Source: Peptostreptococcaceae bacterium (GTDB lineage Bacteria; Bacillota; Clostridia; Peptostreptococcales; Peptostreptococcaceae). From it: a stretch of 64,000 nucleotides of DNA. Position numbers and translations under genes: made by a program. Shown here one piece after another: positions 35,200-44,098 of this stretch. Below the pieces are notes generated by a model. It had not been told where the DNA came from. It searched no databases and saw nothing but the letters and a program-made list of their open reading frames with translations. Numbering within the stretch: position 1 is the first letter of the stretch; every line of letters starts with the position of its first letter. The stretch is from NCBI GenBank assembly GCA_902363255.1, contig CABIZO010000009.1, forward strand, positions 14,753 through 78,752, in the 5' to 3' direction.

Positions 35200-35994
35200 T
35201 TATAATTCAAAATATTCTTTTATAGCATATACAACTCCATCATCATCATTTGATTTAGCTCTATAGTTACATATTTCTTTTAGTTTAGGGTGTGCATTCT
35301 CCATAGCATAACTATATTTACAACTTTGCATCATTTCGTAATCATTTAAGTAGTCACCAAACGCCATAGTTTCATCATGAGAAATATTATAGTTTTGTTG
35401 CAAAATCTTTATAGCTTCACCTTTATTCACTCCTGGATTCATTAAATCTACCCAATTATGCCCTGACAAACAAACTAATAAGTTATCGTTATATTTTTCT
35501 AATAACTTAAATGCATTATTTTCTGCATCAATTTCATCAAAAACAGCTAACTTACATATTTTATCTTTATCTAATACATCCATTAAATCTTCTACTATTT
35601 CAAGTTTGGCATAGTACATTCTTGCATTTTCTAAAAAAAATTCATTATCATTTTCCACATATGCTGACTCTACACCACATAAAATAGGATACATTCCTTT
35701 TCCTTTCCTTACATCTTCCACAGCCTTTTTAACCTCTTCTATGTTTATTTCATCTACGTAAATAGATTTCCCATTATCATATACAATCGATCCATTATCA
35801 CTAATATAAGCAAGATCATCTTTTATATCTTTAAAGTTTTCAAGTAAATTAAAATATTGTCTACCACTTGCAATAGCAAATTTTACATCTTTATCTTTTA
35901 ATTTTTTCACTAAGTCAAATAAGTATGGCGATAAATTTTTATTACTATCTAATAATGTGCCATCCATATCTGCTGCAATTAGTTTTACTGTCAT
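35200..35994 (-). CDS. Cof-type HAD-superfamily phosphatase
   Basis: 264 residues. HAD motif I is ADMDGTLLDSN (about 7-17) with the nucleophilic aspartates. Motif II is AIASGRQYFN, motif III is around the GVNKGEAIK lysine and motif IV is MAFGDYLNDYEM. A C2B cap is inserted between motifs II and III, as in Cof/YidA sugar phosphatases. The start at 35994 follows AAAGGGAG; an in-frame ATG at 36048 has no ribosome binding site. Substrate unknown, probably a sugar or nucleotide phosphate. It precedes and probably shares a transcript with the M20 gene. Confidence 0.9.
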   Translation of the reverse strand: MTVKLIAADMDGTLLDSNKNLSPYLFDLVKKLKDKDVKFAIASGRQYFNLLENFKDIKDDLAYISDNGSIVYDNGKSIYVDEINIEEVKKAVEDVRKGKGMYPILCGVESAYVENDNEFFLENARMYYAKLEIVEDLMDVLDKDKICKLAVFDEIDAENNAFKLLEKYNDNLLVCLSGHNWVDLMNPGVNKGEAIKILQQNYNISHDETMAFGDYLNDYEMMQSCKYSYAMENAHPKLKEICNYRAKSNDDDGVVYAIKEYFEL

Positions 35995-36087
35995 ATTTAA
36001 TTCTCCCTTTAATATTTTTTCTGTTATTATATCATTAATAATTTTCATAAGTTTCTTAATCTTATATTTTTATATATAAAAAATCCA

Positions 36088-37572
36088 CTACACTAGCATA
36101 CCCCAAAAATATATTTTTAATATTTTATTCATAGAATAGATTTTCTTATTAAAACAAACAAAATATATCTTTTCAATTTGTTGTAATGGATATTTATTCA
36201 ACATTTCTCTAACCGCCTTACATGCTATAATACATGCTTTTTCATAAGGATATCCATATACTCCTGTACTTATTGCTGGGAAAGCTATTGTTTTACAATT
36301 ATTTTTTATTGCTTCTTCTATAGAGTTTATATAACAAGAATATAAAAATTTATCTTCATTTTTACTTCCTCCATGCCAAATTGGACCTACAGTATGAATA
36401 ATTTTTTTACATGGAAGATTATATGATTTCGTGATTTTTGCTTCTCCTGTCCTGCAACCATTCAAAGTTCTACATTCTTCTAAAAGTTTTGGTCCCGCCG
36501 CTCTATGAATAGCTCCGTCTACTCCACCTCCACCAAGAAGTGAATTATTAGCAGCATTAACTATTGCATCGACTTTTAATTTTGTAATATCTTCGTTTAT
36601 AATTTCAACTCTCTCTTTTAGATTTTCTTTTCTAAAATCTATATTTTCTATTAATTTATATACTTCTTCTTTTCCTCTTAGGATTTCAAACCATCTCTTC
36701 GGAATACTATTAAAACCATATAATACTCCTGCTATTCCTCCAGTTACAACTGCTGTTGTATCTGTATCATTTCCAAAGGCTATAGCTTTTTTTATAGCCT
36801 CTTCGTAAGAATTGCTATTTTTAATAACTTTAAAGCTACTCTTCAAGCAATCTATTACATATCCCGTACCACTTTCTTCTATCGTATTTACTGGCAATAT
36901 ATCATTTATTAATCTATTTAAACGATCTTTATCACCTTTGTATATTTCCTTCAACTTATTTACACTTATTTCATAAGATGCTTCAAAATTATTTCCTTTT
37001 AAAATATATCTTATTATCAACGAATATAAAGCACAGCATATTTGATTATTCACATGCCCATGGGTAATTAATGATTGATTTTGAGCATCTTCTACTAGTT
37101 CTTCATCATTACCATCATGTAACAAAGGAATGCCTAATACCCTCATCAAAGATCCATTTCCTTGCCCGTTTCTTATAGTAAATCCACTTTCATAGGGTGA
37201 TGTACCCGAGCTATATTTCATCAATGATTGCATAGTTTGACCACCTACATCAAATACATTATTGTCTACAGCTAAATGTCCCCATGTCCACCAATCAAGT
37301 AATTTATCTGCTAAATTTTTCATGTCTAGTTTTTTGCATTCTATAAAACTTTCTAATACGCATAAAAATTGTGCTCCATCATCAGAATAAGTTCCAAATG
37401 GTATATCTTTATAAGTTTTTTCAAATTCTTTTGGTGGAATCATATCTATTTTTTCTATTGAAGGAACTTTTTCCGGTGGATTAAATTCATAAGATACTCC
37501 CGTTGCATCTCCAATTAATAACCCCCATAGTCCACCTAATACTTTATCCTTTGGATAATATAATTTATACAT
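36088..37572 (-). CDS. ADP-ribosylglycohydrolase fused to a macrodomain
   Basis: A 494-residue two-enzyme fusion. Residues 8-312 are an ADP-ribosyl(arginine/serine) hydrolase of the DraG/ARH family: GLLIGDATG (17-25), GTYSDDGAQ with metal-binding Asp64-Asp65, RNGQGNGSLMR (134-144) and GNDTDTTAVVTGGIAG (267-282). Residues 318-475 are a MacroD/YmdB-type macrodomain: DAIVNAANNSLLGGGGVDGA (from 335), HRAAG (356-360) and PAISTGVYGYP (432-442). Both known activities remove ADP-ribose or its derivatives, from arginine or serine side chains and from acidic residues or O-acetyl-ADP-ribose respectively. The last 15 residues are hydrophobic and unlike either family. No ADP-ribosyltransferase gene is visible. 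It lies 93 bp ahead of the HAD gene and may share its transcript. Confidence 0.92.
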   Translation of the reverse strand: MYKLYYPKDKVLGGLWGLLIGDATGVSYEFNPPEKVPSIEKIDMIPPKEFEKTYKDIPFGTYSDDGAQFLCVLESFIECKKLDMKNLADKLLDWWTWGHLAVDNNVFDVGGQTMQSLMKYSSGTSPYESGFTIRNGQGNGSLMRVLGIPLLHDGNDEELVEDAQNQSLITHGHVNNQICCALYSLIIRYILKGNNFEASYEISVNKLKEIYKGDKDRLNRLINDILPVNTIEESGTGYVIDCLKSSFKVIKNSNSYEEAIKKAIAFGNDTDTTAVVTGGIAGVLYGFNSIPKRWFEILRGKEEVYKLIENIDFRKENLKERVEIINEDITKLKVDAIVNAANNSLLGGGGVDGAIHRAAGPKLLEECRTLNGCRTGEAKITKSYNLPCKKIIHTVGPIWHGGSKNEDKFLYSCYINSIEEAIKNNCKTIAFPAISTGVYGYPYEKACIIACKAVREMLNKYPLQQIEKIYFVCFNKKIYSMNKILKIYFWGMLV

Positions 37573-37660
37573 TTTAATACCCCCTATTTCACAGGATTTA
37601 CCATATATAGATATATATTATCAGAAATTCATTTATTTATGTTTGATTTTGAACAAAATA

Positions 37661-37684
37661 AAAGGAATGTTTTTACATTCCTTT
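37661..37684 (-). terminator. Terminator of the glycerophosphotransferase operon
   Basis: Perfect 10-bp stem AAAGGAATGT / ACATTCCTTT with a TTTT loop and a T-run on the minus strand. Confidence 0.88.
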
Positions 37685-37695
37685 TTAAAGTAAAT

Positions 37696-38931
37696 TTATA
37701 TACATTCATTTAGCACATCTAAGCTACATGCTTTTCTATGTGGATTAAATCTATGGTTAAATTCTTCATACTTTGTATCGTATACAAATTTAGCTCCTAA
37801 ATGTTTAATCTCTTTTAATAGATTAACTTCATCTTTTACTATTGGTCCAGGCAAATCTTCTATGGATAAATAAAAATCTCTCATTTTGTTCTTGTACTCT
37901 TCAAAATCATACATATAGAAAATTATTGGCCTACTTAAATTTGCATAGTCAAAAAATACACTTGAATAATCTGTTATTAGCATATCACTAATTATATATA
38001 AATCATTTATATCATCATAATTTGATACATTGATTATAAATCCATTATATTTTTTAAAGTCAAAAGCATTACTAATAAAGTAATGTGCTCTGAATAAAAT
38101 TACATACTCATCTTTTAATTCTTTCTGCAATAAATCAAAGTTTAAACCTAAATCATAGGTATATCCTACTCCTGGTTCATGTTGATTTTCTCTCCATGTA
38201 GGAGCATACAATATAATTTTTTTATCCCTTGGAATATTTAAACTTTCTTTTATTTTATTACTATCATCCTCTGTAAATTCATAAAGAAAATCATTTCTTG
38301 GATATCCTTTTTCAATAAAAATATTTTCTTTACCTATTTCCTTTAATCCAAATGCTGATGTTATTTTTTCTTTAAAAAAGTTTGATGGAGATAATAAATA
38401 ATTATATCTTTGTGCATCAACCCTATAATTATGATGTAAATCTTTTGTAGATATTTTAGTCCCTGTATAATTTTCAATGTCTAAACCTAATTTTTTCAAA
38501 GGTGTTCCATGCCAACACTGTATATATATTTGGTCTGAACGTTTTTTTATTTCATTAGGTATCCTTGAATTTGTCACCCAATATTTTGCTATTGAATAAT
38601 ATTTATAGTATTCTTTTCCTTTATATTTCACAATTATCGTATTATCATTTTTTAATAAATCTTTATGTTCTTCAGGATTTTTAAATGCCCATACTTTTAT
38701 AAAACCTTTATATTTATCATCCTCTAACATAGCCTTATAAAGTGACTTTGGGCTACAACTATATTGTCTTCCCATATATGATTCAAAAACAACTAATTTA
38801 TCATTAATTTCTTCTTTGTTATAAAATTCATTTAAATAGTTTTTTTCTTTAATATATGCTGATAAGTTTACACATAGCTGTTTAGTAAACGGTGTTACAC
38901 TCATAATTTTTATAATTATCTTTTTCAACAT
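37696..38931 (-). CDS. CDP-glycerol glycerophosphotransferase (TagB/TagF type)
   Basis: A 411-residue peripheral membrane enzyme that transfers glycerol phosphate from CDP-glycerol onto a lipid-linked or polymeric acceptor. It carries the three family hallmarks: IQCWHGTPLKKLGLD (about 137-151) with a catalytic histidine, YAPTWREN (about 243-250), and MLITDYSSVFFDYANL (about 317-332), which binds the CDP pyrophosphate. The N-terminal 100 residues, rich in Lys and Tyr, may dock on the membrane. It is the last gene of the operon, 11 bp behind tagD. Whether it primes (TagB) or polymerises (TagF) cannot be decided from sequence. Confidence 0.9.
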   Translation of the reverse strand: MLKKIIIKIMSVTPFTKQLCVNLSAYIKEKNYLNEFYNKEEINDKLVVFESYMGRQYSCSPKSLYKAMLEDDKYKGFIKVWAFKNPEEHKDLLKNDNTIIVKYKGKEYYKYYSIAKYWVTNSRIPNEIKKRSDQIYIQCWHGTPLKKLGLDIENYTGTKISTKDLHHNYRVDAQRYNYLLSPSNFFKEKITSAFGLKEIGKENIFIEKGYPRNDFLYEFTEDDSNKIKESLNIPRDKKIILYAPTWRENQHEPGVGYTYDLGLNFDLLQKELKDEYVILFRAHYFISNAFDFKKYNGFIINVSNYDDINDLYIISDMLITDYSSVFFDYANLSRPIIFYMYDFEEYKNKMRDFYLSIEDLPGPIVKDEVNLLKEIKHLGAKFVYDTKYEEFNHRFNPHRKACSLDVLNECI

Positions 38932-38942
38932 ATCATTGTCCC

Positions 38943-39338
38943 CTACTTTGTTGTTTGTAAATCTTTTTTTATTTGTGTAGTTGATATCTCCGGAGTTCTT
39001 GGTAAATATACAACTTCACAATATTCCCTTAAAAAATCAAATTTTCCTTCCCAGTCATTCCCCATAACAAAAGTATCTATTCTAAATTCTTGGATATCAC
39101 TTATTTTTTGGCTCCAACTAGTTTCTGGTATAACTAGGTCTACATAACGGATAGCTTCTAGTAGTCTTTTTCTTTCTTCATAAGTGAAATAACATTTTTT
39201 ATGTTTTTCATTCCAATTGAATTCATCACTTGATAACACTACTATCAAATAATCCCCTAGCGCCTTTGCTCTTTCTAATAAATTAACATGACCATAATGT
39301 AATAAATCAAATGTTCCATAAGTAATTACCTTTTTCAT
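38943..39338 (-). CDS. tagD: Glycerol-3-phosphate cytidylyltransferase
   Basis: 131 residues, the normal length of TagD. The nucleotidyltransferase motifs YGTFDLLHYGHVNLL (residues about 6-20, with HxGH) and ISTTQIKKDL near the end are both present, as are the conserved RxxxxxxIRYVD and GNDWEGKFD segments. It makes CDP-glycerol from CTP and glycerol 3-phosphate, the donor used by the three glycerophosphotransferases encoded around it. The start is preceded by GGGGGAG. Confidence 0.95.
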   Translation of the reverse strand: MKKVITYGTFDLLHYGHVNLLERAKALGDYLIVVLSSDEFNWNEKHKKCYFTYEERKRLLEAIRYVDLVIPETSWSQKISDIQEFRIDTFVMGNDWEGKFDFLREYCEVVYLPRTPEISTTQIKKDLQTTK

Positions 39339-39382
39339 TTTAACTCCCCCAGTTATTTATATAATGTATCTACTTCTTACTA

Positions 39383-42300
39383 TTAAATTATTTTATCTTC
39401 TTTTAGAAATTCAATTAATCTTTCAGTATTTTTATTATCGTTAAATTGAACAATCTTTTGATAGTTTTGAATATATTTTTCACATTGACCTTCTAAATAA
39501 TTTTTTTCAAATACCTTTTTTAAATCTTCCGTATTATAACAAATATCTCCAAAACAATTTTCTTCGTCTAGCATCAACCTAGTATTATCTCCATAGCACT
39601 CCATACAATAATTTTTTTCTTCCCAATAAAAAATAACATTACTACCCCTATAAAAGGCATCATATGAAATTGATGAGTAATCTGTAATTAATACTTTTGC
39701 ATCTTTAAGCAAGTCATCATATTTGTCTTCGAAATTCATATATTTTAAAATATCATCATCTATTTCAAGCATAGATTCTGCAATTAATGGATGAGGCAAT
39801 ACTATAACATTCTCTTTATATTTACTTGGAATAGAATTTAGTATTTTTATAATCATCTTGTAATATTTAGTTTCTGTAAAATTCAACCTAGCCTGATTAT
39901 ATTCCCACGGTCTCCAAGTTGGCATAATAATAATTTTATTCGCACCTTTGTTCCATTTATTTCTATCAAACTTAGGTAAGCCACAAATATAAATATCTTC
40001 TGCATTATAATTTGCATAATCTATAAAATGTTTACCTTCAATCTCCGAAGAGACTACTACCCTTTTTAACCCTTCAGTATTTTTCTTACGAAAGAACTTT
40101 CTAGAATTAGAGTTTAAAGAAACCATATACATAACTCCATGCTGAAGAAAAACATAGTTTAGTTTTGGATCATTTAACTTATTATTAATTAATCTATTTG
40201 TAGTTCGTACTTCACAAGCATGTGCAATAGATTCTGAAGATATAAATGTATTACAACAAAACATGTGTAAATAATGTTTTAATGAATATTTATTAATTAT
40301 ACTCTTCTTATATTTAGAATCTATCTCACTTAAATAAGAACAGTTTTTATCTAAAATAAAATATACATTATCATATCCCATATCTATTAACTTTTCATAT
40401 AGTACAGAAGCACTTTCTTCATATCTTGCTGCATGCTTTTCAAATAATAATATAGGATTTATTGATTTTATAAATTTAGATAATATCCATGCAAATGAAA
40501 TTTTAAATTTTTCTAAGTAATTATCTGTAATATTTGCATTTCTAACAGTTATATATAATGAATTTCCTCCTGTTTTTCTAAAATACATTGCTAAATCTTT
40601 ATTTTTTAATAGTTTTACAGGAGCATTTATAGTTGCACCTTTTTTTATTTTTATTAGTTTTTCGAAACCATAACCATCCTGATCTTCATATGATAATGAA
40701 ATCTTATTATGTAGCTCTAAATTTATACAATCCTCAAATGGAATAGAAAAATGATATAAATTTACTCTTCTATTTTTTCCAATATTTATACCTTTTTTTA
40801 ATAATATATTTAATGGGTATATCTTATCCTGAACTTTTATAACAAACTTCTTCTTATTTAAATCCACTTCTGCTTTTATTACACAAATTGCTATTATATT
40901 AAGCTTATTCTTTGAATTATAAAATAATGATTTATGATTAGTGATGTTTATACATCTATTATAAACATTTGTTTTATTTAAATTTACTCTCTCATCTTTT
41001 AATAACTCTTCTATTTTTATTTCTTCTATCTGATCAAACTGCTCTTTTTCAAATCGTTTAATGTCCTTAGTTTTAGGACTATTATATTGAAATCCTTCAA
41101 TCATATCTGGGAAAAAATATACTGTTTTTATACTATTATACATAGCAAATACATAAGCTAATTTTTTACGTCTAAGAGCCATCTGAATTATCTCGTCAAA
41201 ATCTATATTACAGAATATATTTTTCTTCTCTAACTCTAAAGCTTCTTTATTTTCTTCAAATAAGTTTACTTCAACATCATTCCAAAACACATTAAAACAG
41301 CTAGATTTTACTAAACTTATGAAGTTAACATTCTCAGGAAGAAGCTGAAGAAAATCACATTTATTTTTATTTAATCCATCCTCAAAAGAAAGTATTATAT
41401 TTTTATTTTTATCGTTTATCTTCTCTATTAATTCTAATATCTTAGTATTTATAATTTTATTATTTAAGCTACCTCCATGAATTAAGATATTTTTATTATT
41501 ATTTCTTGGAGGACTTTCTATTTTTAAATTAGTTTCACTATCATATACTAATAGATCTAGTATTTTTTCTGTTACCTTATCTTGTATATAATTATTATAT
41601 TTATTATTAAATTCCTTTACATCAATATGATTTTTACAATTTATTTCCTCTATTAAACTGTCGATACTTTTAACTTTTGGAAACGGTAAATCTGATAAAG
41701 GAAAATATGTCCCCTTTTCTTCTAAATACTCTTCTTCATCGTATGCAAATAAAATTACCTTCTTTTCTTTTATTGCATAATCAAAAAATACACTTGAGTA
41801 ATCAGTTATTAAAATATCACAACAATTAAGGAAATCATAAGTCTCGTACTCTTTAGGAAATGGTTTAATTTTGTTAAATTCGGAAAAATCCATTGAACTA
41901 GTAACTAAAAAGTGCAAATTTACATATAGTATCTGATTTTCTTTAAGATTTTTATCAATCTCATGTAAATATTCAATAATTGTTTTAATTTGTTTTTTAG
42001 AATTAGCCTTTCTACCACTTCCCCTCCAAGTAGGCATATATGCTATTAATTCTTTATCTTCCAATTTCATACTCTTCTTTATTTCTTTTTTCATAAGTTC
42101 ATTAGAAAAAGCTTCATTTCTTGGATAATCACACAATAGAACTTTATTGGTACCTATGTTTTCTAACATATAGTCATTCATAAAAACATCTCTTGTAAAT
42201 TCATTTGGGAAAAGAATGTAATTAGCATTTAAAAAGTTTTTTTGAATATTTCCTATAGATGTTGAGTTTTTCAAATCACTTCTTCCCAAATACTTTAGAG

Positions 42301-42712
42301 GAGTTCCGTGCCAAGTATTTAAATATATTTGTTCTTCCTTTTTTATAAAATAAATAGGAAAAGAATTATCAGTTATTAAATATTTTGACGTAGCTAGTGA
42401 TTTTATATATTCATCAGAATTTCTTATTACAAAATTTACCCCATTAAATCCATAAAGCTCAAACCTACTTTTTGCATCATTTATAGTACTTTTAGTAACT
42501 ACAAAGTCTACATTTAAATGCTTCCATTTATTATTAGTCATGATTTCCCTAACAAAAGCAAACATATTTCCATTTAAATTTTTACCTTGCCCAGGTTCTA
42601 ATAATATTTTGTTGTTATCTATCTTACAATCTTTATAAATTTCTAAATACTTTGTTTTACAATCTTTTTTACATTTTTTACTGTATAAAACTGATTTTAC
42701 TTTATCTAACAT
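39383..42712 (-). CDS. Double-headed CDP-glycerol glycerophosphotransferase
   Basis: A 1109-residue protein with two glycerophosphotransferase modules. The first (about 30-385) has LNTWHGTPLKYLGR, MPTWRGSGRK and ILITDYSSVFFDYA. The second (about 735-1100) has FLQHGVMYMVSLN, IIMPTWRPWEY and VLITDYSSISYDAF. The roughly 350 residues between them have no recognisable fold and contain beta-rich segments. Duplicated modules suggest one chain that both primes and extends, or builds an alternating polymer; this is inference. Its start overlaps the preceding glycerophosphotransferase gene by 11 bases, and tagD follows 44 bp later. GAGGGG precedes the ATG. Confidence 0.88.
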   Translation of the reverse strand: MLDKVKSVLYSKKCKKDCKTKYLEIYKDCKIDNNKILLEPGQGKNLNGNMFAFVREIMTNNKWKHLNVDFVVTKSTINDAKSRFELYGFNGVNFVIRNSDEYIKSLATSKYLITDNSFPIYFIKKEEQIYLNTWHGTPLKYLGRSDLKNSTSIGNIQKNFLNANYILFPNEFTRDVFMNDYMLENIGTNKVLLCDYPRNEAFSNELMKKEIKKSMKLEDKELIAYMPTWRGSGRKANSKKQIKTIIEYLHEIDKNLKENQILYVNLHFLVTSSMDFSEFNKIKPFPKEYETYDFLNCCDILITDYSSVFFDYAIKEKKVILFAYDEEEYLEEKGTYFPLSDLPFPKVKSIDSLIEEINCKNHIDVKEFNNKYNNYIQDKVTEKILDLLVYDSETNLKIESPPRNNNKNILIHGGSLNNKIINTKILELIEKINDKNKNIILSFEDGLNKNKCDFLQLLPENVNFISLVKSSCFNVFWNDVEVNLFEENKEALELEKKNIFCNIDFDEIIQMALRRKKLAYVFAMYNSIKTVYFFPDMIEGFQYNSPKTKDIKRFEKEQFDQIEEIKIEELLKDERVNLNKTNVYNRCINITNHKSLFYNSKNKLNIIAICVIKAEVDLNKKKFVIKVQDKIYPLNILLKKGINIGKNRRVNLYHFSIPFEDCINLELHNKISLSYEDQDGYGFEKLIKIKKGATINAPVKLLKNKDLAMYFRKTGGNSLYITVRNANITDNYLEKFKISFAWILSKFIKSINPILLFEKHAARYEESASVLYEKLIDMGYDNVYFILDKNCSYLSEIDSKYKKSIINKYSLKHYLHMFCCNTFISSESIAHACEVRTTNRLINNKLNDPKLNYVFLQHGVMYMVSLNSNSRKFFRKKNTEGLKRVVVSSEIEGKHFIDYANYNAEDIYICGLPKFDRNKWNKGANKIIIMPTWRPWEYNQARLNFTETKYYKMIIKILNSIPSKYKENVIVLPHPLIAESMLEIDDDILKYMNFEDKYDDLLKDAKVLITDYSSISYDAFYRGSNVIFYWEEKNYCMECYGDNTRLMLDEENCFGDICYNTEDLKKVFEKNYLEGQCEKYIQNYQKIVQFNDNKNTERLIEFLKEDKII

Positions 42713-43877
42713 AATCCCCTCTTATATCGTCTATATTTTTAACATTTGTACATATGTTTTTTGAGCATTCCCTATTTATTTCATTAAAATATCTATTAAT
42801 TCTTTGCCTATCATTTTCAAATTCATCTATACCATTAAAGATTGTATTTATATTAATTAAAAATTCTTTCATATCCTTTGGCTTATAACCTGGTGTTACT
42901 TTATCATATTCGAAATTGAACCCTCTTTCATTCAAATATTCATCCTTATCATAAGGTATAAACAAAAGCGGCTTATTCACTAATAAAAAATCTACATAGA
43001 TACTTGAATAATCTGTAATTAAAATATCAAAAATATTTAGAATATCCATAATATCTTCAATAATATGTTCATTTAAAAGTAAAATTCTTTTTCCCAAATA
43101 GTTTTGTACATTTGTAGTCTCAGATAAGTGAGTACGAATAAAAATTATAGCATTATGTTCTTCTAAAAAGTTTTCTAATTCATCTTTGTTATAATCTTTA
43201 AATGGAAAAACTTGTGTTTCTCTATTATCTCTATATGTAGGAGCATATAAAATTAACTCCTTGTACTCTGGTAAGCATTTAAATAATTCATCTAACTTAC
43301 TTTTACTCACATCTTTAAACAAACAGTCATTTCGTGGTTGTCCCCAAACTTTTATTATTTCATCTTTTACATCAAAACTTTCCCTCATTATAGGAATCAA
43401 GTTTTTAGAAGTTGTTAATATATAAGAATAATTTTGAGAAAATATTTTACGAAAGTAATATTTCTTCAACACACTTACATTGTTTTCCATCAAACTTATT
43501 TTTTTTAATGGTGTTCCATGCCATAAGTTTATTATTAATCTTTTCTTATTCAAACTTGTTCCGTATAACGGAAGCCCTGCTGATGTAAACCATACTCCCC
43601 CTGATAATACTTTTTTTATCCCTGATTTTGTTTTTGTCTCAATAAAAAACTCTTCCCCATACTCATTTTGCAGCTTTTCTCTTAATACATCATCATTTAT
43701 CACAAAATACGGGTGAATATCTTTTTCATTTTCTAAAACATATTCAAAAAGATACTTAGAATTATAATTATATCGTTCATTATCTGTCGAAGAAAATATC
43801 CAAATATCTTTATTAGGCTTTATATTGTATAAGGTCTTATATATCATAGTTTTAAAAAAATTTATTATTTTCTTCAT
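42702..43877 (-). CDS. CDP-glycerol glycerophosphotransferase, first gene of the locus
   Basis: 391 residues, same family: LIINLWHGTPLKKISL, YAPTYRDNRE, and ILITDYSSIYVDFLLVNKPLLF. The N-terminal region (DIWIFSSTDNERYNYNSKYLFEYV) is typical of TagB-like priming enzymes. The ribosome binding site AAAGGAG is about 19 bases upstream, longer than usual, so an alternative start is possible. It is the first gene of a four-gene operon ending at the terminator at 37661-37684. No tagA, tagO, glycosyltransferase or export gene is adjacent, so the lipid primer must be made elsewhere. Confidence 0.88.
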   Translation of the reverse strand: MKKIINFFKTMIYKTLYNIKPNKDIWIFSSTDNERYNYNSKYLFEYVLENEKDIHPYFVINDDVLREKLQNEYGEEFFIETKTKSGIKKVLSGGVWFTSAGLPLYGTSLNKKRLIINLWHGTPLKKISLMENNVSVLKKYYFRKIFSQNYSYILTTSKNLIPIMRESFDVKDEIIKVWGQPRNDCLFKDVSKSKLDELFKCLPEYKELILYAPTYRDNRETQVFPFKDYNKDELENFLEEHNAIIFIRTHLSETTNVQNYLGKRILLLNEHIIEDIMDILNIFDILITDYSSIYVDFLLVNKPLLFIPYDKDEYLNERGFNFEYDKVTPGYKPKDMKEFLININTIFNGIDEFENDRQRINRYFNEINRECSKNICTNVKNIDDIRGDYVR

Positions 43878-43994
43878 AATATATGCCTATATAATTCTCC
43901 TTTTTATTTTAATTTCAATCCATTTATTACCATATTTTATATATTATATCACGTTTTGAGTTTTTTCGTAGGATTTGATAATAAATCAATATAA

Positions 43995-44032
43995 AAAAGA
44001 GAGATTAAATTAATACTTTTAATCTCTCTTTT
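43995..44032 (-). terminator. Terminator of the prolyl aminopeptidase gene
   Basis: Long perfect stem AAAAGAGAGATTAAA / TTTAATCTCTCTTTT with a short A/T loop, downstream of the aminopeptidase stop codon and before the start of the glycerophosphotransferase operon. Confidence 0.85.
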
Positions 44033-44098
44033 ACTTTTATATATAATTTTCAAATAATAATCTCTAGTATCTTTATTATTAAGCTTGACTACTTTTTA

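Noticed and set aside
37696..43877. Glycerophosphotransferase locus as a recently acquired island
   Set aside because: Base composition and codon use look like the flanks and there are no mobile-element ends, tRNA junctions or direct repeats.
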